In this document: piece by piece, positions 43,067-54,962 of the stretch | Layout: the number at the start of each line of letters is the position of its first letter | Position numbering within the stretch: the first letter of the stretch is position 1 | Assembly: GCA_028583685.1 (NCBI GenBank) | Contig: JAMXIF010001164.1 | Location: forward strand, 13,591,340-13,655,339 | Origin: Petaurus breviceps papuanus | Lineage: Eukaryota; Chordata; Mammalia; Diprotodontia; Petauridae | DNA length: 64,000 nucleotides | Reading direction: 5' to 3' | Made by a program: the position numbers and the translations under genes | Notes under the pieces: generated by a model | What the model was told of the DNA's origin: nothing | Database searches by the model: none | Seen by the model: the letters and a program-made list of their open reading frames with translations, nothing else

Positions 43067-43984
43067 TCTCCCTCTTCTTTCCAGTGTCAATCAGTCTCTT
43101 CCTTCCTCAACCTAGATCTGTTTGGAAGTCTTATTGAACTTCATCTTCAAATTCTGATATAGTCCTTCCACTTTTTGATAATTCTACTAATGTAATTTTG
43201 ACCTTTACCAGTGTTTGTGCTATTCTTTGGCTTCTATGAATTAACTATAGTTTAAGTTCCTTTCTTGAGCTAGTGCTACAGTCTCTTCATTCCTTAATCC
43301 CCATTAGTATCCAGAACCACACTTCGCTCTCTACTATCCCACAGTGGATTTTTGTAACATTCAAACAACCAGTGCTTCACTTTAACATATTATATACTGA
43401 ATGGAATTGATTGGTGCTTGCAAAAAGTAAGAAAGCACTCCATGAGTTACATATACCCTTTACTTTTACAAATTGACAACATACTGTACAACATTTCATT
43501 TATCTCCATTGTGAATGACCTCACATATACAATCTTTACCACGAAAACACATACTTTGTGAAATTCTCCTCATCACTTGCAACCAATTAGGATGGCAAAT
43601 GATACCACATATTCCATTTCATTATTTCCTATAATTCATGGCACTCATTTTAAAATTCAGATTTACCCCATAGAATACTTCTCCTTAATTTTCACTTATT
43701 TAGTGATGTTTTTAACCCCCGCAAAATTTCTTTTAATTATCAGCTTCCAAAAAGCAATATAACCCAATGTTTATAATAGGAGCAGTATTACAAAGATATG
43801 AAATAAAGACCCTTAGAAAAATAAGATGATGGGACTAGAAAAGAACTAAAGAAATTCAGTAATTGATATTTTATAACACTACCTATATAGCAACTCAGTC
43901 ATCAAACTAAAAATAAGCATCAATAATAATTTATCAACAAACAGCATATCCAGGAGAACTGGATAAGGGATTAATTTCAGTAGT
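43067..43984. other. No gene recognised; unique DNA
   Basis: A 61-codon frame at 43577 has no recognisable domain. No repeat family identified. Confidence 0.5.
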
Positions 43985-44105
43985 AAGTCACTGAATGCTT
44001 ATTATGTTCAATTCAATTGAATTCAAGGGCCTTTATATGGTGTCTACCATATACAAGGTTTTGTGCTAGGTGCTCAATGAATATAGGTATCTTTTGTTCT
44101 GAGTG
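43985..44105 (-). repeat. L2 3' end fragment, minus strand
   Basis: ctgaatgcttattatgttca, tgtctaccatatacaaggtt and ttgtgctaggtgctcaatga are the reversed L2 end, apparently with a small internal duplication of its first part. Confidence 0.5.
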
Positions 44106-44679
44106 TACTTCCAAGGTGACATTCATGTGCCCTCTATCAATTGTAGCTGCTAACATGCCCCTTCCAAAGGAAAAGCATTTCTTAGCAAGTTTGACTTCAA
44201 ACTATAAGCTTCTACACTTCAAGAATGAGCACCAATCACAATCATTTTAAGCTGTATCTGCAAACATTCATGCATGCCCAGACTTGTTTTCTGTGTCTCA
44301 TTAACAAGGAAGAGGCAAGTCATTGCTTTCTAGCCACTGCTTGTCTGTAAGAGTTCCAAATCAAATTGCTACCTTAATTTAAAGGATGGTTTTATGAACT
44401 ATGGAATCCACTGATACAGTCCATTACATGATTAGTCTGATCCCTGAAAAGAACTGGGTCACCTGCTATTTTAGTCCATATGATGGTCCAAGTGTGCTGA
44501 ATAAATTTTCCACTTTCAGAAGTGTTCAAAAACTTGGGATAAGCAAAATTTTTATATGATTTCACTTTTTTGTAATGTAGTGGTCATAAGTATGCTTCTA
44601 CTGATGCTAAAACTAACTCAGAATATCTGACACTGATAAAATGAAATTGTAATTCAATGGTACCAAAAAAAAGAAGAAA
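44106..44679. other. No gene recognised
   Basis: No coding potential or known repeat seen. Confidence 0.45.
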
Positions 44680-45130
44680 AGGTCTTTTGTATACAAAAAT
44701 GCTGGTAATGGCAAGGAACTAGAAACGAGAAATTTACCCAACAACTATAGAATGGCTGGAGAAATTATGGTACATGAATGTAATGAAATACTCTTGTTTT
44801 AAAAGAACTAAAGAAAATCACTTGGGAAAACTTGGATGAACTGATGTGAAATGAAATGAGCTAAACCAGGAAATCTATTTATCCCACAACAAAATTGTAC
44901 AAATGAACAAATTTTAAAGACTAAAGAGCTCTAATCAACATAATAATTACACATGATTCCAAATAACTATTTAGAATACCAACCACTTCCCAAAAGTAAT
45001 GCAATGCACTAAAATGAAGGAAGTAGAGAAGAAAAAGGAATTGATATTTGAAAAAAAACAGAATTGATATTTGATTTTTTAAATATCTAGGCAAGTTCTA
45101 CAAATATATAAAAATACATTTCCTTTTTTT
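44680..45130 (+). mobile_element. Diverged L1 3' fragment, plus strand
   Basis: atgctggtaatggcaaggaa, aatggctggagaaattatgg, tacatgaatgtaatgaaata and gaaatgagctaaaccaggaa follow the end of L1 ORF2; the rest is 3'UTR-like and heavily mutated. Confidence 0.7.
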
Positions 45131-45199
45131 TGAGATGGATCTGAAATGAAAGTCTTATCCACACTGAATTAATAAAGAACTTAACTGATATACTAAAAA

Positions 45200-45271
45200 G
45201 AATAATTGTTATGGAATTATAAAAATTCCAATAAGTTTTGTGGAATTACAAAAATTCCATAACAATTATTC
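45200..45271. repeat. 72-bp imperfect palindrome
   Basis: Outer arms of 19 bp are perfect inverted copies: GAATAATTGTTATGGAATT at 45200-45218 and AATTCCATAACAATTATTC at 45253-45271. Inside, ggaatt and aattcc extend the pairing across an AT-rich centre, giving arms of about 30 bp around a ~12-bp loop. Flanks are AT-rich unique DNA. Confidence 0.93.
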
Positions 45272-46195
45272 TATTATTAAAATTATTTATTTTTATATTA
45301 TAAATATAATCACTACATTATATATTAATATATGTATTTATGTAATATAAATATATTATAATTATATAAATCATAAAAATTTAAAAATGGAGATGGAATG
45401 CTTTAAAATGCACTTATACTTTGCCACATGAGATATGTCAGAGTTGCTGTATGCTTTGTTACTTATTATAGTTGTTATTATTAATACTATTATTATTAAA
45501 GTTCTCACAGTCCATTTGGTTGGAATAATCTTTAAGATTTTTCCAAAAATTTTGGTACCTTTTCACTGTGAGACCCCTTAAAAATTAGTTTCTCCATCCT
45601 TTGATAATTGTGTTGACTGGAGCATATTTATACACTGTATACACACTTTAATACACTTAAATCTCCAAAATAGGGCAAATATTCACCATAGTCTCAGGTG
45701 TGGTATTCTTCAGGAAGTGGAATTAGGAGAAATGGAAATCTAATGAACGTTGTTCTGACATGCTACCTTCATATATAGCATACCAAGTTTTGCCAAGTCT
45801 TTGGTTTAAAGTTTGTCCTCAGTTCTTGTCACCTCAAAAAAATGGAATGTCATGGGTCTTATATGGGGATGGGAGTATTTCTGTCTTTGACATATCTTAT
45901 TAGTTTCCTATATCTGATGATATAGGGAAGGGAGACACTAAGGGATTATCTAGGGAATCTTGGCTGAATAAAATAGGGAAATGAATCATAGAGTAAGTAA
46001 TTATCCATAAAATGATCTGGCATGCATTTAGGATATGAGGGGACTTGTCAAGAAAAAAGATACACTATCATAGATCACAGATATTTCAGAGAGGCTCATA
46101 ATCACTGAATTTTTTTCAACTCCTTCAGCCAATCATGTAGCAAGAGTAGTAGCCAATAGATATCCTTTTGGTCTATTGGAATCAAGAATGTTTGG
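45272..46195. other. No gene recognised; very AT-rich then unique DNA
   Basis: 45280-45400 is almost only A and T. No repeat family identified in the rest. Confidence 0.5.
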
Positions 46196-46335
46196 TGCAA
46201 GAGGTGGTGCAGTAGATATAGCACCAGCCTTGGAATCAGGAAGACCTCTGTTCAAATCTGGCTTCACATACTTGATACTTACTAGTTGTGGGACCCTGGG
46301 TGAGTCACATAGCCCAGACTGTCTTGCAAAAAAAA
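46196..46335 (+). repeat. Marsupial SINE, short variant
   Basis: aagaggtggtgcagtagata, agccttggaatcaggaagac, tagttgtgggaccctgggtg, then an A9 tail. Confidence 0.88.
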
Positions 46336-46429
46336 AGCCTTTTTAGGAAGAAATACTCTAGAGTTACTGGAGCTGACAAGGCACTTATTGGTTACAATCT
46401 GCATCTTAGGAGGGAGTTTCCACATTGTT

Positions 46430-46535
46430 TGATGAGAAACAAAGAATGGATGCTAGATTTGGGGCCAGAGGACCGGTATTCAAATTTTGACTCTGCTATT
46501 TGCCATTTATATAACTTTGGACAAGTAATTTAGCT
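46430..46535 (+). repeat. MIR-like SINE fragment
   Basis: atgctagatttggggccaga, gtattcaaattttgactctg, cttggacaagtaattt-type order (tttggacaagtaatttagct). Confidence 0.65.
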
Positions 46536-46536
46536 T

Positions 46537-46750
46537 TTTGGGCAACTAGATGGACCAGTGTATACAGTGCTAAACCTGGAATCAAATGTGGGTTCAAACC
46601 TGGGTTAAAATGTTAACTAGATAGAGAAACCTAGAAAGGTCACTTAACTTCTGTTATCTTCAGTGTTCTCATCAGCAAAATGGGGACAGTGTGTTGTAAA
46701 AATAAAATGAGAAGTATTTTGTAAAGCACTCTGCAACCTTAAAGACCAAA
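46537..46750 (+). repeat. SINE with long 3' part
   Basis: gggcaactagatggaccagt, cctggaatcaaatgtgggtt, tagaaaggtcacttaacttc, gtaaagcactctgcaacctt. The third SINE-type insertion in 550 bp. Confidence 0.85.
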
Positions 46751-48035
46751 GTAAATCAAAACCATTTAGCCACTCTAAGATTTGGTATGCTAATCTGCAA
46801 ATGAGGAATGGGGAGGTGATAATCTGTAAAATCCCTACCAGCTTCAAAACTCTGTTTCTATAATTCTATGATTATACAACAAGTTTATTTAAATAACCAA
46901 GGATCAAATGGCCTTTATTTAAACAAACTTAAAGGGTTACATAGCTTAATAAAAAGCCCCACACAAATTAAAATGAAAGCTCAGTGGCCTGTCTCCCTTT
47001 CACTTGACATAGGTACATACTAACTGACATAGGTGCATATTAACTAAATAGTATAGGAGAAAAAAAAAATTTAAAGTTTTCCCAGGTGAGGGCATATTAA
47101 AAGTGTTATTTGTATGTAAGAAAAAAATGAACATGCATTTGAATGCAAGCAATGGTTTCTAACCTTTAGACACTGCTATTTATAAAAATAAGATCAGTTT
47201 TTTTTTTAAAGAACAACTTATATGACACTGATATGCATGATTACCATTAACCTTAATCAGCCATGGCAAACTCACCTTGGCTGTAACTTCAGAAAACAGA
47301 TACCTGATTAGTTTTGCACAGCCATTGACCTCTCTTTGATGGTGCTTCTTCCTTGTGCCATCCACAACCCTTCTTTTCTCTCCCATTACCAGTTTTCCCC
47401 AGATTACTTATCTTTCCCTATCTCCATACCTTGTGACGGCTTTAGGAAGAAATAGGTGGGGGTTTTTATGAATGATTCTGTCAGAGTTCTCTTCCTTAAA
47501 CATATCAGGCACATTGATCAGGGGGCTGTCAAGTAAATTTGAAAGATTATTTTTTCTCCTCTTTCCCTCAAGAAAGATGTATTGGCTGAGCTGGTTGTAA
47601 AGCATTCAACCATGCATGCTGATGATTCTCCCCTCATTAAAACAAATAGCCTTGCCCATTGTGGCCCATAGCTCAACAACCTTAGATTCTTTCCATAACT
47701 CATCCTGGGATGGTAGGTGGGTGGCTGGCATTTTTTGAAAAAGAGATATAATAGGTATCCTGAAGAGATATACATTTAATCATTAATTGCTACCCTTGAA
47801 AACCTAGCTGAATAACATATCTATCTTGAGCCTAAAGGAATCATAAAGAAATATGAACATAAGAGATTTCAAAAATAACCACTCAACTCTTTCAAAATAC
47901 TATGGCAGCAGAATATCTAATCTGGAAACCAAAGGCAAATTATAAGTTTTGATACAGAGGCACACAGATAGCAGTGTAAATAAGTGATTACACCAAGAGT
48001 ATCAATAGCTGCTATTTATATCATGTGTTAAAATT
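46751..48035. other. No gene recognised; unique DNA
   Basis: Minus-strand frames of 65-85 codons between 47180 and 47775 show no domain and no coding signature. No repeat family identified. Confidence 0.5.
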
Positions 48036-48240
48036 TTCAAGGTGTTTTATATATGTTATCTAATTTCATCTTCACAGCAATTCTATTAGGTGAGTTCAGC
48101 AGATATTATCTCCATTTTATAAGTCAGTAAACTGATTATGGGAGTTTAAGGGACTTGCCAATGATCATATAACTAGAAAGTAGATGAGATCTAATATGAA
48201 CCCACATCTCCTGACTTTAAGTCCAATATATACTATCCTA
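48036..48240 (-). repeat. MIR, minus strand
   Basis: cttcacagcaattctattag, tccattttataagtcagtaa and gggacttgccaatgatcata are in MIR order. Confidence 0.85.
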
Positions 48241-48314
48241 AAGCCACTCTAAGTGCTAAGCTATCAAGAAACTTAATAATCAGACAAAAAATATCATATA
48301 GTAAACTGTTCAAC

Positions 48315-48566
48315 CGAATAATAATAATGACTAGCACAGTGGATAAAACATAAGACATGGAATCAAAAAGATATAACCTTAGATATTCAATGTCCATGTG
48401 ATCCTTGGTAAATCACTTCTATCTGCCTCACTTTTCTTATCTGTAAAATGGTGATAATAATAGTAGCAACCTCCCAGTATTCTTCTATGGATAAAATGAG
48501 AAAATATTTTGGAAGTGCTTTGCAAAATTTAAAGCACCATAGTTAGTTTTATTATTATTATTATTA
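48315..48566 (+). repeat. SINE with MIR-like 3' part and (ATT)n tail
   Basis: tagcacagtggataaaacat, atgtgatccttggtaaatca, cacttttcttatctgtaaaa, ggaagtgctttgcaaaattt, ending in five ATT units. Confidence 0.88.
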
Positions 48567-48569
48567 TAA

Positions 48570-49420
48570 CACTTAGCACTGGCTACCCTGGCCCCCACCA
48601 CTCAAAAGCCAGATAGGGTGGATTTCACCCCACTCTTAGAGCTCTTCAGTAGACTTGAGAGCATTGGATAGTCTGTCCTCTTTGCTAATGTCTCTAGGCC
48701 CCAATGATGATATAATCCCCAGGTGTAAGGTGTACTTGCACTCCAGTCACCAACAGTAAGATTAGTTTTTACACAGAAATATTTATTTCAAAAGATATAT
48801 CACAAGTATACAAACTTAGAACCCCACCAAGTGAAAAGCATAATTCCTACTTCTCTGGTACCACTTCAGTCTCAGAAGAGAGCAGTGGGATTAGATTCAC
48901 AGTTACTCTCAACTTCAATATAGCTTAGTCCAAATTTCAAGTCCAAACCCTACTTTGACTCAAGTTGCAGGCTCCTGGCTTCTCAGCTGTTTCATGCCAG
49001 GATGATTGGACTCACTATTCTGCCTGAAATCCTGGCTCTAAGATTGCCATGACTCAAACTCCTGATCCACGGGGACTTTTTCAAGCATCTGAAAATGAGG
49101 ACAAGCAGGACAGGACAGAAACAAACACTCTTAGGCCCATTTCCCAGAGTCTGGTAAAAGAGGGAGAAGGAGAATGAAGTCTGTGCTGGGGGTGTACTAG
49201 GACACCTTCACCATTGGATGCAACAGATGAAAGAACAGCAGAGTGGTGGAAAAGGGCAGCTGAATACTTCCATTGTCTCTGCTAGTCAATTTGGAAAATG
49301 CAGGCAGCCAATGAAAGGACCCACATGGTAGGGGGAGCAATGTTAGTTAGGTAAAAAAAAAACCCTCTTAGTTAGGTAAAAGACCCCTCTATATCAGGAG
49401 AACTACATTACCCATGACAG
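48570..49420 (-). mobile_element. Possible LTR-type repeat, minus strand
   Basis: Minus strand starts near TGTCATGGGTAATGTAGTTC (about 49419), a motif common at LTR and DNA-transposon starts, and has a polyA-like tgaaataaatatttctgtgt at about 48789-48770. An 18-bp direct repeat (tagttaggtaaaa) occurs twice near 49345-49383. No TSD or family identified. Confidence 0.4.
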
Positions 49421-49439
49421 TTTATATTTACATATCATT

Positions 49440-49695
49440 TAAGTTTTGAAAAAATATTATCATAACAAAAATCTGAGGTAGGTATTATTTTTAGTAGTAG
49501 TAATACTACTAGTAGTAGTAGTGGTGATAGTAATAGTAGTACTAACTCCATTTAATGAATGAAGAAACTGGAGGGAAATCAAATCGGGGTTGCTAAAAAA
49601 ATTACTAAATATCAGTGCCAGGAATAGAACTAATTTTTTATTTTAGTTTTTTTGTTTTTGTTTTTATTTCAGAATTCTTTTCACTACATCATGCC
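49440..49695 (-). repeat. MIR, minus strand, with (AGT)n expansion
   Basis: tctgaggtaggtattatttt, tccatttaatgaatgaagaa and cacgt-free end acatcatgccactgcag mark a reversed MIR; a trinucleotide AGT run has grown at 49493-49545. Confidence 0.65.
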
Positions 49696-49699
49696 ACTG

Positions 49700-49950
49700 C
49701 AGTTGCATGGCTGAGTGAAGAGAGCAGTGGGCTCAGAATCAGGAAGACCTGAGTTCACATACAGCATAAGACACTTACTAGCTTTGTGACCCTGGGCAAA
49801 TCACAAAAGTTCTATTTGCCTTTTCTATCAGAGAAGGAATAACAAACCACTCCAGTATCCTCACCAAGGAAATACTATATTGGTATACTATGATCCATGG
49901 AGTCATAAAGAGTCCGTCATGACTGAACATGACAATGACACCATGCCACC
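49700..49950 (+). repeat. Marsupial tRNA-like/CORE SINE, long variant
   Basis: gaagagagcagtgggctcag, aggaagacctgagttcacat, tttgtgaccctgggcaaatc, ccactccagtatcctcacca, gtcatgactgaacatgacaa. Confidence 0.93.
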
Positions 49951-50081
49951 TCCCCAAAGGATGGATCAGTTTCTAATATTTTATCCTGAATTTTCCCATA
50001 GAATCACAGAATATCATATTTTGAAGAGAACTCAGAGGTCTTATAAATCAACTGTGTTCTCTTATTGGCAGGGGAGCCCTC

Positions 50082-50694
50082 TGGATCAGCAAACACCCCA
50101 GCATCCCCAGGGTGGCTGCCAATACAGGTTCTTAGATATGCTTTATTAAAGGAAAGCAACTCAAAATGGGTTAACAAGCTTACTTTAATCAGTCAAATAT
50201 ATATCGTTTACCTAGTTCAGGGGAAAAAGGTCAGCACCCCGAACTTCAGAGTATACAGACAGAATTATCAAGACAGAGAAACAGATCAAGTAGACAGGTT
50301 TCCAAACTGTCCAACCATTACATCCATACCGAATCAACATCTGGGTTTTTCAAAGCTGGGGGTCTCTCAACAAAGGCTTCCCAGAGTCTCATCTGATCAA
50401 ATCACAGAACACTTCTCAAAGTGAGCCCCAAAGCAAAGCCTCACATCAGGGATTAGATAGCCTTCTCCTGGGTCAGAGAATGTAACCACCCTCTTGAACC
50501 ACTGCCCAATAACACAGCATCAAGGTGTGGGCATTCCTGAAAACCCAGCCTCCTGCCACAGGCTCCATGTGACCACATTCAGCCTATTAGGAGGCAGAGT
50601 ACATTTTCAAATCAAAGAAGGTTCTCAGAGTCTCTAAAGCCTATCAAAGGGCCTAGGGGCAGGGAAGATCTTTAAATTTGCATTTCCATTACAC
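50082..50694 (-). mobile_element. Solo LTR (613 bp), minus strand, probable 5-bp TSD
   Basis: Minus strand starts TGTAATGGAAATGC then aaatttaaagatcttcc, matching the start of the 4.7-5.8-kb LTR. It has a polyA signal in cctttaataaagcatatc near 50148-50131 and ends TGATCCA. The direct repeat ccctc lies just outside both ends (50077-50081 and 50695-50699). No internal region. Same superfamily as the 4.7- and 31.4-kb elements by 5' sequence but otherwise diverged. An overlapping 119-codon plus-strand frame is a shadow. Fossil. Confidence 0.68.
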
Positions 50695-50699
50695 CCTCT

Positions 50700-51049
50700 C
50701 CACCTTTAAGTAACTCACTGCTTTACAAGGAAACTCATACTTTTTCCAGATAGTTCTTATTAGAAACAGAATTCCTTTTCTCTTTAAAATATCTAAAGAC
50801 ATTCTCTACTAGCAGACCTCACTTCTAATTTCCCTGAGAAAATAGAGCACATTCACCTGAGTTTTCTCTTTTCTCATATTCTACATCTAAAAGGCCCTCG
50901 GCATCATCCCCAGTACTCTTTTCCTTTGCTTCAGTCTCTTTTGAAGAAGTGGCTACCTCTTTACCAAGAACAAACAAGCACTCTACTTTGTCCTTTGATC
51001 CTTTCTCTTCCCATCTCATTTTGCATTGTGACTCCCTGCACCCACCCCA
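50700..51049. other. No gene recognised
   Basis: Unique-looking; it may be the outer, unrecognisable part of the L2 that follows. Confidence 0.4.
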
Positions 51050-52665
51050 ACCAATCAGCCCCATTCTCTCTCATTTTTAATCTCTTCCTATCTACCAGCT
51101 CCTTTCCCATTATCTAAAAACATAGTCTCCAAGATCTGTAAAAAGTCTTCACTTGACCCTTAAATATCCTTGAGCTATCATCCTGTAGGTCTCCTACTTT
51201 CACAAACAAACTCCTGTAACTACACTAATTGCCTCCACTCCTTTCACTTTTCAGCCATTTGTAGCCTGACTTTTGTCATTATTACTAAATTTAAAACCTG
51301 CTCTCTCCAAAAAGAGTAATGATTGATGAACATTTTCAAAACTCATCCTCCTGAATCTTTTCACTGTTGACCACTGCTTCCTCATGGATACTTTCTCTTC
51401 TCTGAGTTTTCATGACATTACTACTGTTTTTTTTTCTTTCTATCTGCCTTATTGTTTCTACATATTTTCATTTGTTGGATCATTACTTATATCTCATCCC
51501 ATAGGCATCCCCAGGTGTCTGCCAGGGATTTCTTCTTCTTTCTCTCTTCTTTTTAACTTTGTACTCCCTCTCTTGGTGATTACATATGCTCCTGTTGGTA
51601 CAAATATAACCTCTATGTAGATAATTCACAAAACTGGAATCAGGAAGTCCTGAGTTCAATTGTATATCCAGACATTTAATAGCTATATAATCTTAAACAA
51701 GGGATTTAGCCATTGTCTGCCTAAATTTCCTAATTTGTAAAATGAAGATAATAAGAGCTCTTAACTCCCAGGATCTTTTGTGGGGATCTAATAACATAAT
51801 ATTTATAAAACATTTAGCACAGTGTCTGGCACACAGTAAATGCTCAATAAAGCATTGTTTCCTTCCTGCCTTTCTTTCTCCCCTGAGTTCTAATCCCTAA
51901 TGTACAACTATCTGTTGGACATTTCCAACTTCATATCTTACAGTCATTTCAAAGTCAACATATCCAAAGTAGAACTGCTTTTCTTTCTCCTCAAATGGTC
52001 CCTTCTTCCAGACTTTGTGGAGGGCAGCAAAATCTAGTCACATTAGTTCAAAAGGTGCCATCCTATACATTTCGCTCTCCATCATTCTCATATCCAAATT
52101 AATTGACAAATCTTTTTTATTCTACCCAGGAATTACTTAGTCTACATCCACAATCCTAGTTTGGGTTGTCCTTCTCTTTTCCTTAGACTATTGAAATATC
52201 ATCTTAATTATTCTATTGGCATTAAATAGCACACTTCTTTAATTCATCCTCAATGGAGCTTTCAAACAAATATTCCTAAAGCTTAAGTTGGACCATGTCA
52301 TGCTCCCGCTGGAGTAGGTCTAGTAACTCTCTATTTCCTCTTGGATAAGACACTATTGGTTATCTTTAGCACTTAAATCCCTCAACAATCTAGTTCCAGG
52401 CTTATTATATGAGTCTTACTATACATTAATCCTCTTTACATGTTTTTTGCTCTAGCAAAACTGATTTTCCTAGTTTTCTTTTCTTTTTTTTTTTTTTAAC
52501 AGCCTACATCATCTCCCATTTCCAGGTCAATCCATAGATGACTCTCATGACAGGAATGAATTCCCTTCTCATCTCTGCCTCTTTTATCACAAGTTCCCTT
52601 TAAGACTGAGTTCAAGAGGTGCTTCCTAAGTAAAGCCTATCCTGAAACCCAATTCAATTAAGTGC
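51050..52665 (+). mobile_element. L2 LINE with reverse-transcriptase remnant, plus strand
   Basis: The longest L2 in the window. Frame 51384-51620 reads DTFSSLSFHDITTVFFSFYL then FVGSLLISHPIGIPRCLPGI and FVLPLLVITYAPVG. This parallels L2 RT (DTLSSLGFRD..., VPQGSVLGPLLF, LGDLI) and stops where the catalytic LYADD would be (ctctatgtagataat). After an inserted SINE the element continues (ctatctgttggacatttcca, tccaaagtagaactgct), then the post-RT region (ccatgtcatgctcccgctgg, taactctctatttcctcttg) and near its end gactgagttcaagaggtgct. Dead and old. Confidence 0.82.
51631..51865 (+). repeat. SINE/MIR inserted in the L2
   Basis: actggaatcaggaagtcctg, ttaatagctatataatctta, taatttgtaaaatgaagata, acagtgtctggcacacagta. 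L2 matches stop before it and resume after it. Confidence 0.82.
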
Positions 52666-52739
52666 TAAGTTAATAGTGCATCCACAATGTTTAACCAAAG
52701 TATATGTATTGATAGATCAGCTCTACGGGTTGTCCATTA

Positions 52740-53170
52740 AAATAAATCACATAATCTTAACATGACATATTCTCCATTCATTTTGACTTTTCCAGTGTGT
52801 TTAGTTAGACTGAATCATGTGATTATGGGTCTAATTTTGGAAATCTTCCTTTATTTGAATACTTGGCATGACCAATGTCAAGGAGACATTGCCATCCTTC
52901 TTTGATCTGTAAAAATATTTCTGAGCATCAAGTACTTTTGGTGAACATAAATTTACTTTTGGCTTCACTTGATGTTAATAATCAGAGAGTGTACTGAAAT
53001 CGTCTATAGTCTGCTATTTTTGAAGAATTTGAATAATTTTAACATATATATGGGAGGCATTTGGTTGGAGGAAAGTATTTTAGGTGATGTTTTGGTATAT
53101 GGCATTAAATTCTTATTTAGAATCAATAAACAATAAACCCAGAGGGATCTGATACTGTCTACACATTCCA
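52740..53170 (-). mobile_element. Probable RTE-clade RT fragment, minus strand
   Basis: Minus-strand translation near 53147-53085 gives IPLGLLFIDSK then EFNAIYQNI, similar to the RTE palm motif IPLCLLFIDYEKAFDSVELNAI. The remainder could not be aligned, and the conserved VRQGDT region is not seen. Low confidence. Confidence 0.35.
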
Positions 53171-53289
53171 GTCAGTTATGGAATTGTAAAGAAGTAGTAT
53201 ACTAATGAATAATATTTGTAAAATCCTGTCTGTTCCTTTCACGTGTTTTTATTAAAAATATCCTCAGTGGGTACATAGATGATTCTCAG

Positions 53290-53430
53290 CAGTTTGTAGA
53301 GGAGAGATAGAAGAGATGATTGCCTTTGAACCAGGTTGAACTGGGTTTAAGTCCTATTTCTAGCACATTCTAACTGTGCAGCCCTGGACAAGTCATTTAA
53401 CCTCTAAATGCTCTATTAAATCTTAAGTTT
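53290..53430 (+). repeat. SINE/MIR fragment, plus strand
   Basis: gggtttaagtcctatttcta, ctaactgtgcagccctggac, aagtcatttaacctctaaat. Confidence 0.8.
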
Positions 53431-54149
53431 TTAAGTTACAGAGAAGGTGACAACCTCTAGTTGTAGAGAGGGATTTGTTATCTAGGATTTCCCTATATCA
53501 ATGAAATTACAGATTTTGTGGAGAAAGGGAAGTAAGCATAACTTTTTCTTCAATCACTTCCTTTGGGTAATAATGAGGTCTCCAGATCTTTTGAAATCCC
53601 AAGCTTCTAGTAACTTATTAACAGCTGATTATGCTGACTACTCCAAGGATTATCATAATGTAGATATGATTCTATATGTTTGTATGTTGACTTCTTTCTG
53701 GAGAAATCTCTCTGTCCTGGTACCTCTTTCAGAAAATAGCCTCTAAAATGATATCTGTTCTCTCTTTATGTCAAATCCATAAAACAACTATTCTGCCCCA
53801 AACTTTCACTAACTGTACCTCACACAGGCATGGAAAATAGAATAATGATTTTCTCACCAACAAGGAGAGTCATATGCAAAATACTTAGTCTTGAGTCCTG
53901 GGTTATGCTGGATTGAAGTGATCTAAAAAAAGTCTGCAGCACTTGCCATGTCACAGGTCCTTGCTTAACCTGTTAATTACTACTAAAGTCATTATCTTAG
54001 AGACAATAGAGTAAGGCAATTGAAAACCTTATTCTAGATGAGTGCAGTCGGCTTTCTCCAGGAAGCATGACACATTGGAACTACATTCCAATTTGAATAA
54101 AAAGTGGTAGAGCAGAACATAACTGAAGGATTATGTTCAAAACCACATG
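53431..54149. other. No gene recognised
   Basis: An 81-codon frame at 53501-53746 has no known domain or splice context. Confidence 0.45.
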
Positions 54150-54300
54150 AAAAAGTCACCTGTGTAGCCTCAGCCAAGGTATTCAACCCCTTGGCTTCTC
54201 ATAGGGTCTCTTGGGTCTCTCCTTATTTATAAAAAAAAAAAGAGCATTAGATTAGATGACATCTTAAGTCCCCAACACCTTTATATCTAAGTTGTTATGA
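54150..54300 (+). repeat. MIR-like SINE fragment
   Basis: cctcagccaaggtattcaac, A11 run, gcattagattagatgacatc, cacctttatatctaagttgt. Confidence 0.6.
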
Positions 54301-54950
54301 TTGATATTAAAACTGTATTGGAGGAAAGCTTCCTATATATGCTATGCTACCTATCCCTACATGTTATTAACATAATAGGATAAAATTTCCATGTTCTGTA
54401 AACATGATTCTGTTTCCAGCATTCTATTTTCTCATTATTTTCTAGCAAAAGACTTACAAGTATATTTGCCTTCAATAACTTAACTTTTGTCTGAAACAAA
54501 GAAATATGTGCTGGTCCATTAAAAAATGAGTAAAAGCTCATATTGGGTGGTCTGGAGTTTAGTTTTGAAACTTATCATCTTTTATTCCCCTTGCTTACTT
54601 GTCCAAATGGCCAAGGAGCTTATGAACAAAGTATGACATAATAAGGAATGGCTAGCATGAATAATTCAGTAAAAATGGGGAAGAATGTATGATGTGATTT
54701 CTAGTGATGAAAGAAGAGCTGAAAGAACATGTACAATGAATACAACAATGAAAATCACGTCAGTTAAGTGAGGCAATAAGACTCTGATCATGTACAACAG
54801 TATTGTTACTATACTGTAAAATTAAAGGACACCGCTCTCTTTTTAAATAGTAATAAATAAATTGTTCATATTATTAGTGGGGGGAGGGGAACATATTTCA
54901 TTAGAGAGTTAGTCTGGGAGTTTTTTTTGAAAAGTTTCCATTGTATCAAT
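54301..54950. other. No gene recognised
   Basis: Unique-looking AT-rich DNA. Confidence 0.45.
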
Positions 54951-54962
54951 AAGTAGTGACCT

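Noticed and set aside
50065-50424. 119-codon plus-strand frame
   Set aside because: Lies antisense across a solo LTR; no domain.
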